A DNA stretch of 64,000 nucleotides from Scilla litardierei (lineage: Eukaryota > Streptophyta > Magnoliopsida > Asparagales > Asparagaceae), in assembly GCA_030789695.1 (NCBI GenBank), contig CM061142.1:285140165-285204164 (forward strand), given 5' to 3'. The translations under genes were made by a program, and so were the position numbers. How positions within the stretch are numbered: the stretch's first letter is position 1; every line of letters begins with the position of its first letter. Below the pieces are notes generated by a model. The model did not search any database. It saw only the letters and a program-made list of their open reading frames with translations, and was not told the origin of the DNA. Below, in pieces: positions 44,821 through 57,322 of this stretch.

Positions 44821-46300
44821 ACAACCACTTCTGCTGCTGGTCGATTGCATCCATTCTCGGGGATGTCAATCCTACCTGGATTATTTGCAGTATGGATGTA
44901 TGATCTGACAATCTTCTGGTTGTCAGTAAATGAGTCGGTAATTAGTAAACAGTGTTTTGTATGTGGAGGATCTTCAGGTTCTCATCTTCACATTATTTTG
45001 TTACCGGATCATAGTGGGTCAAACTTTTTGTATCCCACGTTATACTTTGCTTCGCGCCAGTTTTTCTAGTATCTGTGCCCATTTTGAAGAAACTCGTCTC
45101 ATCAAAATCACAGTCTTCAAGATGTGCCTTAAATGCGTCCCCCGTTTGGGGTTCTAGGTATCTTATAATTGCGGGTGAGTCAAACCCTACATAGATACAT
45201 AGGCAACATTGAATTTTTGTCCTCTGTGGTGGTGCCATGGGGATTTAAACAGCGCGACCGAAGGTTCTCAAGTGAGAAATGTTTGGTGGCATTCCATATG
45301 CAAGTTGCATTGGAGACTCTGACCTCCAGAGGGTCTTATTTTTCATTTATGATGCAGCATGCAGAATTGCATGTCCCCATGCATCCACCGGCAATCGGGA
45401 TTTTATTAACAATGGACGTGCAATCCATTGGAGTATTTTTATCAGTGACTCTGCCAACCCATTCTGGGTATGAACAAGCGCCACTGGATGTTCAATTTCT
45501 ATTTCTGTTACCTGGCAATACTCTTGAAATGACCGAGAGGTAAATTCCCCAACATTATCCAGACTTATTTTCATTATTTGGTTGTCTGAAAATGCGCCCC
45601 TAACTTTATTATTAATGCCAGTTGCCTTGAAAAAGCTAGGTTGCAGGTCGATAGTAGAAATACATACGAATATTTTGAGGATGCATTTATCAGTACCATA
45701 AAGTATCGAAATAGCCCACTAGGGGGTGTGGGGTTTTCCACATCTATCTCATTATATTCTTTTGAGGAAGCGTGGAGATTCTTGTCAAATTTTCTTAGAG
45801 ATGTCCTTGTAATTTGTTTTCCCTTATAGCAAGGGATGCGAGGGAATTCTCCCTTTTGAAGAATCTTTTGGTTCTTCAAGTCATACCCATAGGATAAGAT
45901 GTGGTGCATTATCACTGATCCAAGGTGGCCAAGTCTATCATGCCAAAGTAAAAACTTGGCTGATGTCGGGCACTTCAGGTGCTCCTTTAAATTCGCTTCC
46001 TCTCTCCGAATCTTTATATGGTAGAGGCCTGAAAGGCTCTCAAAACGTTCAAGTATGGATTTTACTCCTTTTTCTTGAGACGTTACATACAGTAATTATT
46101 TTTCATTTACATTTGCTATTTCCAAATGGAATCCGTTTAAAGGGATATCATTGAAACTTATAAAGTTTTTATTGGAATTCTGAGAGAATAGTGCGTCCTT
46201 TATTTTTATTTCGGTTTCATTTGGGAGCAACGGTGTTGCGTTCCCAAAACCTTCAATATGGCTCTGATATTGGGCTTTGTAGTGAAGGATCATATGTGTT
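44821..46300 (-). pseudogene. Element I protease end, pre-integrase and integrase
   Basis: Minus-strand fragments from right to left: IEGFGNATPLLPNETEIKI (about 46260-46200, the region after the protease active site), a GAG-pre-integrase segment (near 45850), FRYFMVLINASSKYS, LDNVGEFTSRSFQEYC with the second catalytic Asp of integrase (DN), and ARPLLIKSRLPVDAWGHAI. The C-terminal integrase part runs to GRIDIPENGC near 44870. Multiple stops and shifts separate them. Confidence 0.8.
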
Positions 46301-46489
46301 TATTGTCTACTAATCAGTCATGAGAGTAGTTCATCTATTAAAAGATGAATCATTTAAGCACATTTTCAGAGAAACATTTTCATTCAAAACAAATTCATTA
46401 ATTCAAATGCTCTCATAACATAAATTGTTCTAAAAAAATTGCTAAGATAAAAATACAGGCTAATCAAGCAGATCATCATTTTTGAAGTG

Positions 46490-47403
46490 GTCAGCTGTAA
46501 ACTTTACTGGAGCATTTGTGATCACCAGGTTTATTTCAACTTTCTTTTTCTTGTTTTCTTTATATAGATCTTGGAGATGTTGCAGAGTTTGGCACACTCT
46601 AGACCAGTGGCCTTTCATACACAGCTATGGCACCGGTCTTCCCACTCTCTCTTGGGTGGGTGCATCATTTCTGTGTCAAGTGAACTTCCGCCTCCCTTCA
46701 TTTCTTCGTTGTTGGACTTATCCTCTGGCCCTTTTGTTCTGTCCACCTTTCTATGGTCTTTCTTTTCGTTTATCGTCTCTCTTTTTTTGGAAAAAGAAGA
46801 TGTATTGTGAGCTTCTGGGAGGGGGTAGTGCCCGGGGGCGCTTGTTGTGAGTGGTGAGGAGAAGCTCTCTGTTTTGTTCAGCCATGAGTAAATATGACAG
46901 CAGCTCAGAATACTTGGTGAATTTGCGTTAACGGTATTGCTGCATTAGTATCGCATCTTTCTTATGGAAAGACGTGTACGTCTTTTCCAGCATGTGATCT
47001 TCTGGGTCCTTTTCACCACACAACTTCAGGCGTGAGGTGATGCTAAAAAAAGCTGAGTTGTACTCAGCTATGGATTTAAAGTTCTGCAGTCTCAGGTTCT
47101 CCCACTCATATCGTGCCCTTGGTAGTATAACATCCTTTTGATGTTTATATCTATCCTTAAGGGCAGTCCACTGCTCAAGTGGATCTTCGACCGTAAGGTA
47201 TTCAGCCTTTAGGGTCTTTTCCACATGGCAGCAAATATAGATAATGGCTTATGCTTTTTCTATATCGCTTATATTTTCATCATTAGTCACATCAGAAATG
47301 AGGGACTTAGCTGCATGTGAAATTTCACATCGAGCTGCCAGCTCAGATAATTTCTTCCTGATGCATCCAGTACTTCGAAATCGACACTTGCGATTTTGGT
47401 CAT
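46490..47403 (-). pseudogene. Element I gag
   Basis: Starting at ATG 47403 it reads MTKIASVDFEVLDASGRNYL, a typical copia gag start. A shift and a stop near 47300-47245 interrupt it. The best open part is 47224-46928 (LKDRYKHQKDVILPRARYEW, the UBN2-type gag domain). A decayed zinc knuckle ending KGHWSRVC lies near 46600. Confidence 0.8.
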
Positions 47404-49104
47404 TTTATCTAGCAGAGCACAAATTTGCATGAATTAATAATTTATACAATAAACTTTTTCATGTGGAGGCAATTTTTAAATGAAGAGCTAATTGTGTGGA
47501 TCGGCCAGTCCCACATAAATAAAATAGTCCAAAGTCCCATTATAGTCCATATTACACACATGAAAGCTTAACAAAATAAATTACAACTTTGGAAACCCTG
47601 TGGGTCCCATATAAAATCTTCAGCTTCAAGTGTGGCCTCCGTCTCCATGGAAAGTAGTAGTCGGTCTTGGAAATTACATAATTTTCTCACTACAATTTCT
47701 CTCAAAAGGAAAAGAAAAGTGCAGGAAAAGTAAAATGTGGGACTTAAACAGCCGATTCAAAACCACAATTAGCCATCCATGCAAAAATTTGTGCTCATCA
47801 AACATTTTCAACAGACATTTTCAGCAGACATTTTCATCACATGCATCACATGCATCATATTCATATAAGGATAAACAATTTAAATAATTAATAATTATTG
47901 GAGCACTAGGCAATGTTATACACCGTTAGGTTAGTTGACTAACTGTAGAACGGTCGCAGGATCTTCCTAATTATTAAGTTATATTGCACAACAGAATATC
48001 AGTTTATCCACAGAATAAGCCATTTCAAAGTGATGCAGAGCATATAATTATGATCCTAAAAAGGCATCATATAATGCAAAATTTGTGATAGTTGGGATTA
48101 TTCAAAAAGGTTTGAAAAGAGCCCAAAAATGACATGTTCTTCATGAAAAAGGAAGAAGTTTTTCTTTTAAATTATCCCCAATTGATCCCCAAAAGTCTCC
48201 TTTCAGTCCCTTATTTTATCTTGATTTTTCAGTAATTTTTGGTCCCTACAAGCCTTCTTAATCCAATTTTTTGCACCCGCCCCTTTAATTTCAGTTCTGT
48301 TTGTTTTGTTTTGTTTTGTTTTTTCTGTGTGCGGGCAGAAGCCTGCACATGTCACATAGGCTTCAGGCCCACAGTCAATTTTTTTGTTTTTACGGGCATG
48401 TGGCCTGTTTGCTCTCCGAGAGAGGGGGGCTAGGGTTTCCGTCGCTGCCCCCCCTTCAGAGCCAAAAGAGGGGGATTGACGGACAACGCCCCCCTCCCCC
48501 CCCCCCCCCCCCGCTGTAAGGCGGGGGGAGGCGGTCGACAGAGCAACCCCGTCATAGCAGGGGGGTGCGGGGAGCGGCAAGCAGCCCCCAGTTGTTCAGG
48601 CGTGGGCGGGGACGACAAAAGCCCCCCCGCTGTTCAGGTAGGGGCGGGGACATCGGCAGCCCCTGTTGTTCAGGCGGGGGCGGGGACAGCGGCATCCCCC
48701 CTCTCGCGCGCCTTCAGGGCGGCGAATAATAACGACGGCCGGCGGCCAGGCTGCTAGCGATGCCGTGAGGGGATACACCAAATTTTTATTGTAAATTTTA
48801 GATTGAAAACATGTTTAAAACATGATTTTTAGACGATGAAAATTGTCGATTTAGGGGATAAGCTCTATTTCCACTCCGATCTTGCGAGATGTATGGAGAA
48901 AACTATCGTACGTATGATAAAAATTACAGTTTTAGCGAGAAAATACCTCTAGATCCGTCCTCCAGATCTAGCAACGGTTGAACGAAGCCTACGCGTGGAT
49001 GATGACGCCCGTTTGAGGTAGATGACGTCGCGCGCGTGGATCTCCCGCCTTTCATTCTCTTTCACAACGGTCGATTTTGTGTGGAAATTTTATTTAGAGT
49101 CTCG
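47404..49104 (-). other. Leader of element I, or unrelated filler, with a G/C-rich repeat block
   Basis: No gene is supported. Between about 48480 and 48700 lies a G/C-rich block: a run of about 18 C, then about four repeats of a GTTCAGGCGGGGGCGGGGAC-like unit, 40-50 bp apart. On one strand this has strong G-quadruplex potential. Frames here (48203-48580, 48476-48757) are low-complexity artefacts. Confidence 0.45.
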
Positions 49105-49256
49105 TGTTGATAACGTGCTATAAATCATCATCTGGAGAAGGAACCCTCAGCTCTTTATTTATAGCAGAGGAGGAGCGTATAGAGATAAGATACAATAGAT
49201 ATAGTCTTATCTATAAGATAAGCCGTGGTCCTAACAAACTATATCCATTCACAACA
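49105..49256 (-). repeat. Element I 5' LTR (152 bp)
   Basis: On the minus strand the LTR starts TGTTGTGAATGG (49256) and ends CACGTTATCAACA (49105). It carries a TATA box (GCTATAAATAAAG, near 49155-49170). A small LTR with a TGTTG...CAACA end pair fits some plant copia groups. Boundaries are by motif only, as no second copy is present. Confidence 0.55.
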
Positions 49257-52200
49257 AAATTCATATTATCAGTTACAAAAAGGGTTTAGAAGGCAGTTAT
49301 GCTGGCTATATTACACATTTTGTTGAAGACTAGAAATAATCTATGTACATATGCACGATGACCAAAGAACACACCCACAAACAGGATGTGGTGCATGCGC
49401 ACAACCGATAAACGAACAAGAAGAGAGAGAGAGAGTATCGGGAGGAGGCGGGACATGCACGCAACCGAAAAAGAGAGAGAAGTGTGGGTGTGGGTGGGTG
49501 GGTGTGTGGGTATCGTCGAGGATAAAAGGTATTAAATTGCAAAAAAAGCTGGGGCAAAGTGCATATATCCCAACCCAAACCAAGAGGGATAAACAGGAAA
49601 AAAACAGACGTTGAAGTGCAAAAAACGCTGGGGAAAAAAGTGAATAAAGGCCGATGGCAACCCGTAAATAAGTGAAAAAATTGTAGGGACAACAAAAGAG
49701 CAAGAATGTCACAAGAATTAAAAGGGTTAAATTGATGTTATCAGTTACAAAAAGGGTTAAAAAGTCAGTGATGTTGGCCATATCATTTGTTGAAGATGTT
49801 ACATTTTACTCCTTAGTTTCACATTATCTTTTTTAAGTATAATACCAATTCTATCATTTTATTTCTTCACCCCATCACACACCTCTGACACATCCGCGAC
49901 CAGCGCCTCTCCACTACCTCCTCCTCGACGCCATCACATCCCATAATCTCTTCGATGCTATCATTGCTTCATTACTCAAGTTCTTAAAAAATTCAAAATC
50001 TTTATTTAGATTCTCAAAACCCGAGCAACCAATATGCTGATCGAGACTAAAAGCTCGAGCACCATATTGGGTTCTCAGGCTTCAAAATTTGAGTGATTGA
50101 TTTGAATTTTATTAAATTTGAGCGATTGGTTTGAATTTTTTTAAACAAATAATTTGTGACACCCTGGCCTATATCCTTTAGCGTCACATATAGTGCTCGG
50201 GGCCTGAAGTCCAAGTTTGTCGAATTTTCAAGTTTTCATTGATTTTTTTGTAAGGTTTCAAGTTTCTTTGGTTTTAATTGTTTTAATAGATTTTTGGGAT
50301 TGAATTAAACGTGTTTGGTTTAATTGATTTAATTTGGAATTTTTTGGTTTAATTCCAAGAGGCGGTGGATGAAGAGGATCGGTTGGAGGGGGTGGATGAG
50401 ATAGAGGGAAATGTGGAGTCGTTGGAGGTGGATATGGTGGAGGGAGCAACTGTGGCAGTGGCTGCAGGAGGACAAAGATAGAAGTTAAGAAAGAGAGGGA
50501 TAAAACATGAATTTGTAAATGAAAATGCTACTATTTTAGCAATGTTAAAAAATGTGCAATGCACTTAGCAATGTAATTTCTTCACCAAAATGGGTGAAGT
50601 GACTAGCATCACCCCCAAAAGAAAAGAGGGAAGACTAATTGAATGATTGGAACACAGTGGGGACCTGGGGCAATCATCATACAATGCTGTGCTCTGGACT
50701 TCTGGCTCAACTGAGATTTCGGGTTCAATTCTGCATCAGCAAATGATGGCACTGGACATAGAGATTTGATCATCTCCCTCTAATCAAGCCCACAAAGGGG
50801 TAAACGAATAATGAAAGCCAAAACGAGCGCCTGCGATGTGAATCATACCGGGAGATGGCTACAATGTCTTTTGTAATCATCCCGAATCCATTCCAATTCC
50901 ATGTACAGTCAGGATCAAAATACTCATTGTTGGTTCAATGCAGCTTGGCACACAGAGCACATAAAAAAAAATTGACTGAGGCTGTCCGTTTTTTGAGGTG
51001 CTAGTACGTTTGTCAAAAATAACAAAAAATCGGAAGAGGGATGTGGCAGTGGCTTGAGGACGAGGTTTATTTTGTCATTTATGGCAAACATCCTAAATAT
51101 ACGGTATATTTAGCACACCTCTTTTTTTTTTTGGAATAAAGATTTTGAATGTTGAATTTTTTTGGAGAATATTTTTAAATGCACATGTTATGACTAGTTT
51201 TTAAAAAAATGAGAAACTTTATGTTAGTTGTCATTCTAGGTGGATTTTTTGAAAAATTGATCAAAACCCACGATGGTTGTACAAAATTTAACCAAACACA
51301 GGCTCATATTCCACAATCTATTTATTCCAAGGCTTTGAGGATGTCAGAATCGTTTCTAGCCCAAGAGCCCAAACCCCTAGTCTCTACCTAAGCCCAAGAG
51401 CCCAAATTCATGTCGAGCTTGGTTTTTCTTTGAACCAAGGGGATGTACCATCATGAGTTCTCGTTCTGTGATTGGTAGAAGTGATAATAAGAAATATGCA
51501 TCAGTTCTTCTGCTTCAAGTATCAAAGAGATCACTAACAATAAATTATTTGTAAGAGAGAGCCACCATCCTGTGAGTTGGCAAGAATCCGATGTTAAACA
51601 ATGATGGTTAACTTCTGACGAGACTGTTAAAATCTTCTCTTTTTTGCATCTCCCCTCTTTGTTTCTTTGGTCCTTTTGCCTCTCTCATGGCATCGATGGA
51701 AACATTATGGCTATGATGTTAGGAAATGCGATACAGGACATTCAAAATTAATCTAGAACTTTTTAGGATTTTTTGGAAATTGTTGATGCATGGATTCTCG
51801 TGGGGTCCAAGCCAGGCCGCCGGGCACCTAGGCCGGCCCGAGGACGACTAGGCCACGTGGAAGCCAATTGTAGATGTGTCAGCATAGCCGACAAGTCGTA
51901 CATCAGAATGGCTAGAGGCAACCGTGTCTGCAGATTAGACGAGCATTGAATGGCACATCTGTAATGGGTAGCTGCCTGGAGAGTAACTGCCAATTGTCCG
52001 TCTTAGATTGCGCTGTACGGATGACATGGACAGGGCCAGACCAAGGATGCTGACCTCTAGAGATGGGGTCATCCCTGCGCGAGCATGATGGCCTCTGGCA
52101 GTGATGATGCTAATAAGACTAGGCTCGTTGCTGAGGGCTAACCTCGATGTACGAGGTTATCTTGAGAATGCTTTTTTGGGGGGACCTGAATATTCACGTC

Positions 52201-52940
52201 TAAGATTTTTAGACGTGAATATTCAGGTGAAAATCAGTATCTACAGAGATTTTTGGAACCAAAAACACTGAATATTCACGGCTAAGAGGAGTGACTAGCG
52301 CTCGACCTGTTTAATGTTTTTCTTTTGAATTTTCTGCAACATGGTGTTCATGAATAGTAAAGCCCACGGCTTGTTACTACACGACATATGTGCGTGTAGT
52401 GCATGCACCGCGTGGCGCATGTCGTGCATGATACGTGGGTCAAAGATAATCACGTACGATGCATGATTCTCTTTGGTGGTGACATGTAACAAAATCTATG
52501 GCATCAAGTGGCAATCGAATGGTAGACAACAGACCGGATGCAAAGCGGCTAGCAGAGTGGGCGCGATGCATGCTGGGATCCGATTTCGAATTAGATCTGA
52601 ACACTATATATCTGGTTTTAGATTCTATTTGAAGGCTGCTTAAGGATGTTTTGGATAGCAGGTTTTCTCCAAGATGAAAAAGCTGATTCCTATAGACTAT
52701 TATTACAGAGCATGTGGCAACTATAACGGGTAAAAGTAGAGAGATTTGATGGTTATTTGAGAATAAAAGTTAGTTTTCTCATTTAAGTTTTCTTCTCCAA
52801 ATTCATATCAAGCTTGGTTTTTCCTTGAATCAAGCACCATACTTTAGTGATTTCTCCAATTGGGCGTACACCAAGAATTGCATGGAACCACTAATAATAT
52901 TGGTATAACGTGTGTACTTTTCTTTGGTTTTATTTACTTT
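49257..52940. other. Intergenic region without a supported gene
   Basis: A 60-70 bp sequence around TATCAGTTACAAAAAGGG occurs at 49263-49327 and again at 49736-49798 in the same orientation. Between the two copies lie GA and GGGT microsatellites and two GCTGGGG(C/A)AAA segments (49548, 49628). The rest is AT-rich with no coding signal. A perfect hairpin sits at 52184-52228. The stretch 51790-52150 is more GC-rich and may be a decayed repeat. Confidence 0.5.
52184..52228. repeat. Perfect inverted repeat with a third half copy nearby
   Basis: Two 20-bp arms (52184-52203 and 52209-52228) pair perfectly around a 5-nt loop. The arm sequence (core GAATATTCACG) recurs at 52268-52287 with one mismatch. 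It may be the end of a foldback or MITE element; no TSD was identified. Confidence 0.6.
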
Positions 52941-53300
52941 TCATATATCACAGGTGTTACGGGTTTCGTAAAGAAAGTCATAAGTTTCACCCGTGATTGT
53001 TTGCTTGATGAGGCTATCAAAAGGGCTTAGGAGCCCAGCAATTGGTAACAGAGCCCAATAATTATTATCAGGACAAGGTTCATGAATCAAGGTCAATTCA
53101 ATGGTGGATATTTCTCCAAAGAGCAAGGCTACCAGAAGAGTAATTAGGTCAAGCTCATATACATGCAATTCATATGCGACAGATGAAATAACGCAAGGAA
53201 AAATTGAGACTAAGCTCAAGCAAGACACGCACCTAAACACCGATATACAGATCACACCAATATATATACACCCAACATATAATTGGCATCCATTATACAC
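52941..53300 (-). other. Possible host exon or decayed ORF (119 codons)
   Basis: The minus frame ends at 52941 and contains a non-repetitive segment (ELDLITLLVALLFGEISTIE, then IHEPCPDNNYWALLPIAGLL) that looks more protein-like than neighbouring frames. The first 45 codons are AT-rich and may be an intron or chance. I do not recognise the product. Confidence 0.25.
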
Positions 53301-53353
53301 ACAATATCACTAGCACACACATACACATAAGTACCTTCAACTAATTGATACAC

Positions 53354-56306
53354 TGTCACGCCCCGCTTCCCAAGTATGGAAGGCGAGACGTGAGAAGGTC
53401 CGCTCGGACTTTGGAGCTGTGAAGCTGTAGTCCGATAAGCGTCTGTGAATGAAACATATAGCAGGTCCTTGCAATGCGACGAAACAACAACAATGATAAA
53501 TAGAAAGCAGACATAGAAATATCCACCAACAACATCCAACAAATATTCCAACATCACAGAGAAAAGTCACAAAAGTACATCGTCTGAACAAAGGCCTAAA
53601 GCATGGCCGAAACATAAAGCAGAGAGAAAGGTGATACGCACCGAATCCTAACAGCAACTACTAAAAGCAACAACAACTAAGGAAGTCTCCAAGTGAGTCT
53701 AGGACTGGTCATCAGTGTCCTCAAACTCATCCTCTGTAGAGACCTCGAACTCAAAGTCTGCGAACTGCTCGTCCTCTGCAACTAACTCTGACTCAGAACC
53801 TGACATGTGACACCCAAAGAGAAGAGGGCACATGTCAACAAAAGTCTCCCAAGGAAGAATGAAGGATTTTTGTGCAAGGATCAAATGAAAGTAAAGCGAC
53901 TAGCAGTTCTAATATGGTAAAATGGCATGACATTTAAAGAATGCAACAATTTAAAATGACGTGATGAAACAAGCATGCACGTCGTAGCAGAAACTACGGA
54001 AACACTATTTCACGATTCACGAACACTATCTTATCACTTTGTGCACATGGTTTACGCCTTTTGGTTGAAGTGTCTGTACATGCACACTTCTACGCTCAAG
54101 TGATCGCTTAACCCTACCCCTCTACGTGTATCGAGCGTTGGTTTTCCAACTACGCTGAGCTCGCTTCTGGATCACGAGCCAGGAAGTGTTTTTGGTTTGG
54201 CATAGGGTTGTGCCCGCAAAGCAATTACCTAGCCTTAATAGTTACAATTATTGTAGCATATGTTATGTAATCACAATGGAACAATTTGATGCATGACATG
54301 ACATGGCAATGAGCAGTTAAAAGTACGTATCGTTAATTGAAAGTAAACGGTACTAGCAGTTAAAAGTGCGTACCGTTAATTGAAAGCAGTTAAAAGTGCG
54401 TACCGTTAATTGAAAGTAATTGAAAGTAAACGTGACAGGAATCATGAAATGATAGCATGATAAAGGTGCCAGATCTAGTTTCGTTGTCAAGCTTGATCTA
54501 ATAAGGGCGTCTAAGCGACTATCATTTCATCACCTAGTCTTTTTACGCTACTACACAAATTGGCCTAAAACATGGCCTAAACAATTACTGGCAAGTATCA
54601 CTTGCCTGAAGACAATCACGTTGCGATCCCGTTCAATTCAGTCCAAGACTACCTATGTGTTCAGATCGCGATCCGGCCTACAGTCCCATTTTTTAGATCT
54701 TGATTAGTGAATTATCCAAAGCAATAACGTTCGGATTTTAGTCTTGATTAACTTGCGATGTGGGGGTGGGTTCCTACGAAGCAAGGTTTACCTCAACACG
54801 GCACAAGAGATACTCTGACGTCGGGTAGCGACGTCAGGGGTTGGACTCCGGTAGCACGAACGGTACGGTGGATAACAGCGATGAATGACGATCAACCAGG
54901 TAGCGGTACGATCACCGATCAGTGACACGAAGGGGATGTACAGCAGCACAGTGTCCTACGGCATCGAGAAGGCATGGACAGAAGCACGGACAGCGGCACG
55001 GGAAGCACTAGAGATGGCAGACAGTTCTGTCCGTGGGTTCGGGTAGCGTAGATCTGAAGTTGCGCACGAATCTGAAGTTTACACGCGAAAGGGAGGAGCT
55101 TCGGGGGTTGTAGCGGCTAGAAAAGGACCTGCACGGACAAGGGGAAGGCCTGAGGGTCAGCCGGTGGCAGCAGGGTAGCCGACGGCGACAGGACAACCCA
55201 GGCCGTGGGTTTTTGGTAGGGCAAATGGCAGTTTTTGGTGCATATCCGGGTGTTTGCATGCTGTTTGTGGAAGGAGGAGGAAGAGTTGTCGCGAGGAAAG
55301 CTAGGAGGTGATAGGGGACGTCGAGGAGAGTTCACTGGCAAAGGGGACGGCCAGCGGCGGCCTTGAAGGTGCTGGTCGAATTTTGCAAGGGGATGAGGCT
55401 GACAGTTTTTGTATGAAGATTGGGTGTTTGCACGGAATTTTAAGCAAGGAGGAGGGGGTGGTTGGTGAGGGGAAGGTCGCCGGAGGTGGAGGAAGTCGAG
55501 GGGAGTCTAGGCCGGAAGTTTGGTGGCCGGTGGTGGTCGGGAAGGGGCTGGCCGAATTTTCTAAGGTGGCGGTTGCGGCTTGTTTTCGTGAGTGACCTAG
55601 CTTACGGTTTGGCATTTGAAGATGAATTGGTGCTATATAGCTCTAGGGTTTGGGATTCTAAGTGTTATAGGAGGAGATAGGGAGTGATAGAGGGGGTTTA
55701 GATTAGTTAAAATAGCGGGTTGAATAGCCCAATTAGGTGAGTATAAGAAAACATTTTTGATAAAGCGTTTTGAAAGGGGGGTATGCTTAGGTGATTGAGA
55801 GAGAAGTTGTGAGAGGGGGGAAGACTTAGGTTAATATGTGATGGAGAATAGCTAGAAAATATTTTCATGAAACGTATTAGTCCTAGTTTAATTAGGTTAG
55901 TTAAATTATTAAGTTAATTAAGTATGTGTATTAGAAGGGGATTAGTGGAAAAAGTGGGTCTAACGGTGTCTGATAATTATGAGAAAAATACCGGGACGAC
56001 CGTGTCGACGAGAGGGTTAAGACTAAGAAGGTCGGTCATGGGCTAGGGTAACGAAAAATGGAACTAAAAATAAAAAGGTCTAACGACGAAGGTGGAAGCT
56101 ACGACACCTCTTCGAACAAAGTTATTTTGTGGGAGAACGACCCGTGAAATGACATTCCAAAATAATTCCACAAATAAGTACTCTTCCAGAGGGTCACAAC
56201 GACATATCACAACGTAGGTTACGGATACAAGAAGAGATCAAAATAAATATGCGTACGAACAAAAGTATACGCAAGAAAAACGTATGATCGAAAAGCGACC
56301 GTGACA
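53354..56306 (-). repeat. Element B 3' LTR
   Basis: This 2,953-bp LTR starts TGTCACGGTCGC at 56306 and ends GGGCGTGACA at 53354 (minus strand). Its TATA-like GCTATATAGC lies near 55631-55640. No motif array is present upstream of it. Downstream there are two diverged direct repeats of about 180 bp (55211-55384, 55397-55570) and a three-unit short tandem repeat (54340-54425). Confidence 0.85.
54340..54425. repeat. Short tandem repeat in B LTR
   Basis: Three copies of a roughly 30-bp unit built around GTTAAAAGTGCGTACCGTTA. A and C have the core only once, so it expanded in the B lineage. Confidence 0.7.
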
Positions 56307-56319
56307 TCTTACCCACCTT
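56307..56319 (-). other. Polypurine tract of element B
   Basis: AAGGTGGGTAAGA on the minus strand abuts the LTR start at 56306. Confidence 0.8.
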
Positions 56320-57251
56320 ATGAATGATTCCGCCCTCGGAATCAACATCAACTACTGCTCCAGAAATAAGTGCGGGAAGCGCTCTCTCATCTCATCCTCG
56401 CACTCCCAGGTGGACTCCCCAGGTGAACCATGACGCCACTGCACTCTAACCAGGTCGATGGTCTTATTCCTCAACTGCTTCTGTCGTCGATCCAGAATCT
56501 CAACTGGTTGCTGATCTTAGGTCAGGTCTGGGTGAACTGTGATCTCTGAGAAATCCACAGCATGAGATGGATCACTGACGTATCGACGTAACTGAGATAC
56601 GTGAAACACGTCGTGAACTCCCTCCAGTGATGGCGGCAACGCCAAGCGATATGCCATAGCTCCAACTCTCTCCAGGAAGCCAAAAGGCATAATATACCTC
56701 GGACTCAGCTTGCCTCTCTTACCAATTCGAATAACTACTCGATTCGGAGAGATCTTGAGGAAAAACATGGTCTCCAGGCTGAAACTCCAACGGTCACCGT
56801 TTAGCATCTGTCGAGTGCTTGAAACGGTCTTGAGCGATCCTCAGCTTCTCCCTGATGTTCCTCATAACATCCACTGCCTCCACGATCATCTCTGGCCCTA
56901 ACAGCTCCCTGTCTCCAATGTCATCCCAGCTCAGTGGCGATCGACATTTCTTCCCATAAAGCACGATGGTGCCATGCCAATGCTTACCGGGTAGCTGTTA
57001 TTATAGGTGAAATCCACATGATGAAGATGATCCTCCCAAGATCCCTTGAAGTTCAACATGCACGTTCTCAGCATGTCCTCCAAAATCTGAATCGTCCTCT
57101 CTGACTGGCTATCCGTTTGCGGGTGGTACGCAGTACTAAAACTTAGACTCGTACCCAGACTCTTCTGCAGACTCTGCCAAAGATGAGATGTGAATCTCGT
57201 GTCTCTGTCTGACACGATACTCACGGGGACTCCGTGAAGTCGCACGATCTC

Positions 57252-57322
57252 CTGCACGATTCACGTTACATCACTATCTAAACTAGGGAAAGGAAATAAA
57301 AACAGATAGTAAAAGAATTTAC
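57252..57322 (-). other. Intron 2 of element B (71 nt)
   Basis: Donor GAG/GTAAAT at 57322, acceptor GTGCAG ending at 57252. It is homologous in position and largely in sequence to intron 2 of A. Confidence 0.75.

Larger units (their letters stand above)
44821..49256 (-). mobile_element. Element I: truncated Ty1/copia element
   Basis: Read on the minus strand: a short 5' LTR (49256-49105), a long leader, gag from 47403, protease and integrase segments, and then truncation at 44821 where LTR G is inserted. RT and RNase H are absent from the window. All coding parts are broken. Gag and integrase motifs are clearly copia-like; the lineage is not assigned. Confidence 0.8.

Noticed and set aside
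48203..48757. Pro/Gly-rich ORFs near the C-run
   Set aside because: Low complexity, overlapping on both strands and dependent on homopolymer length.
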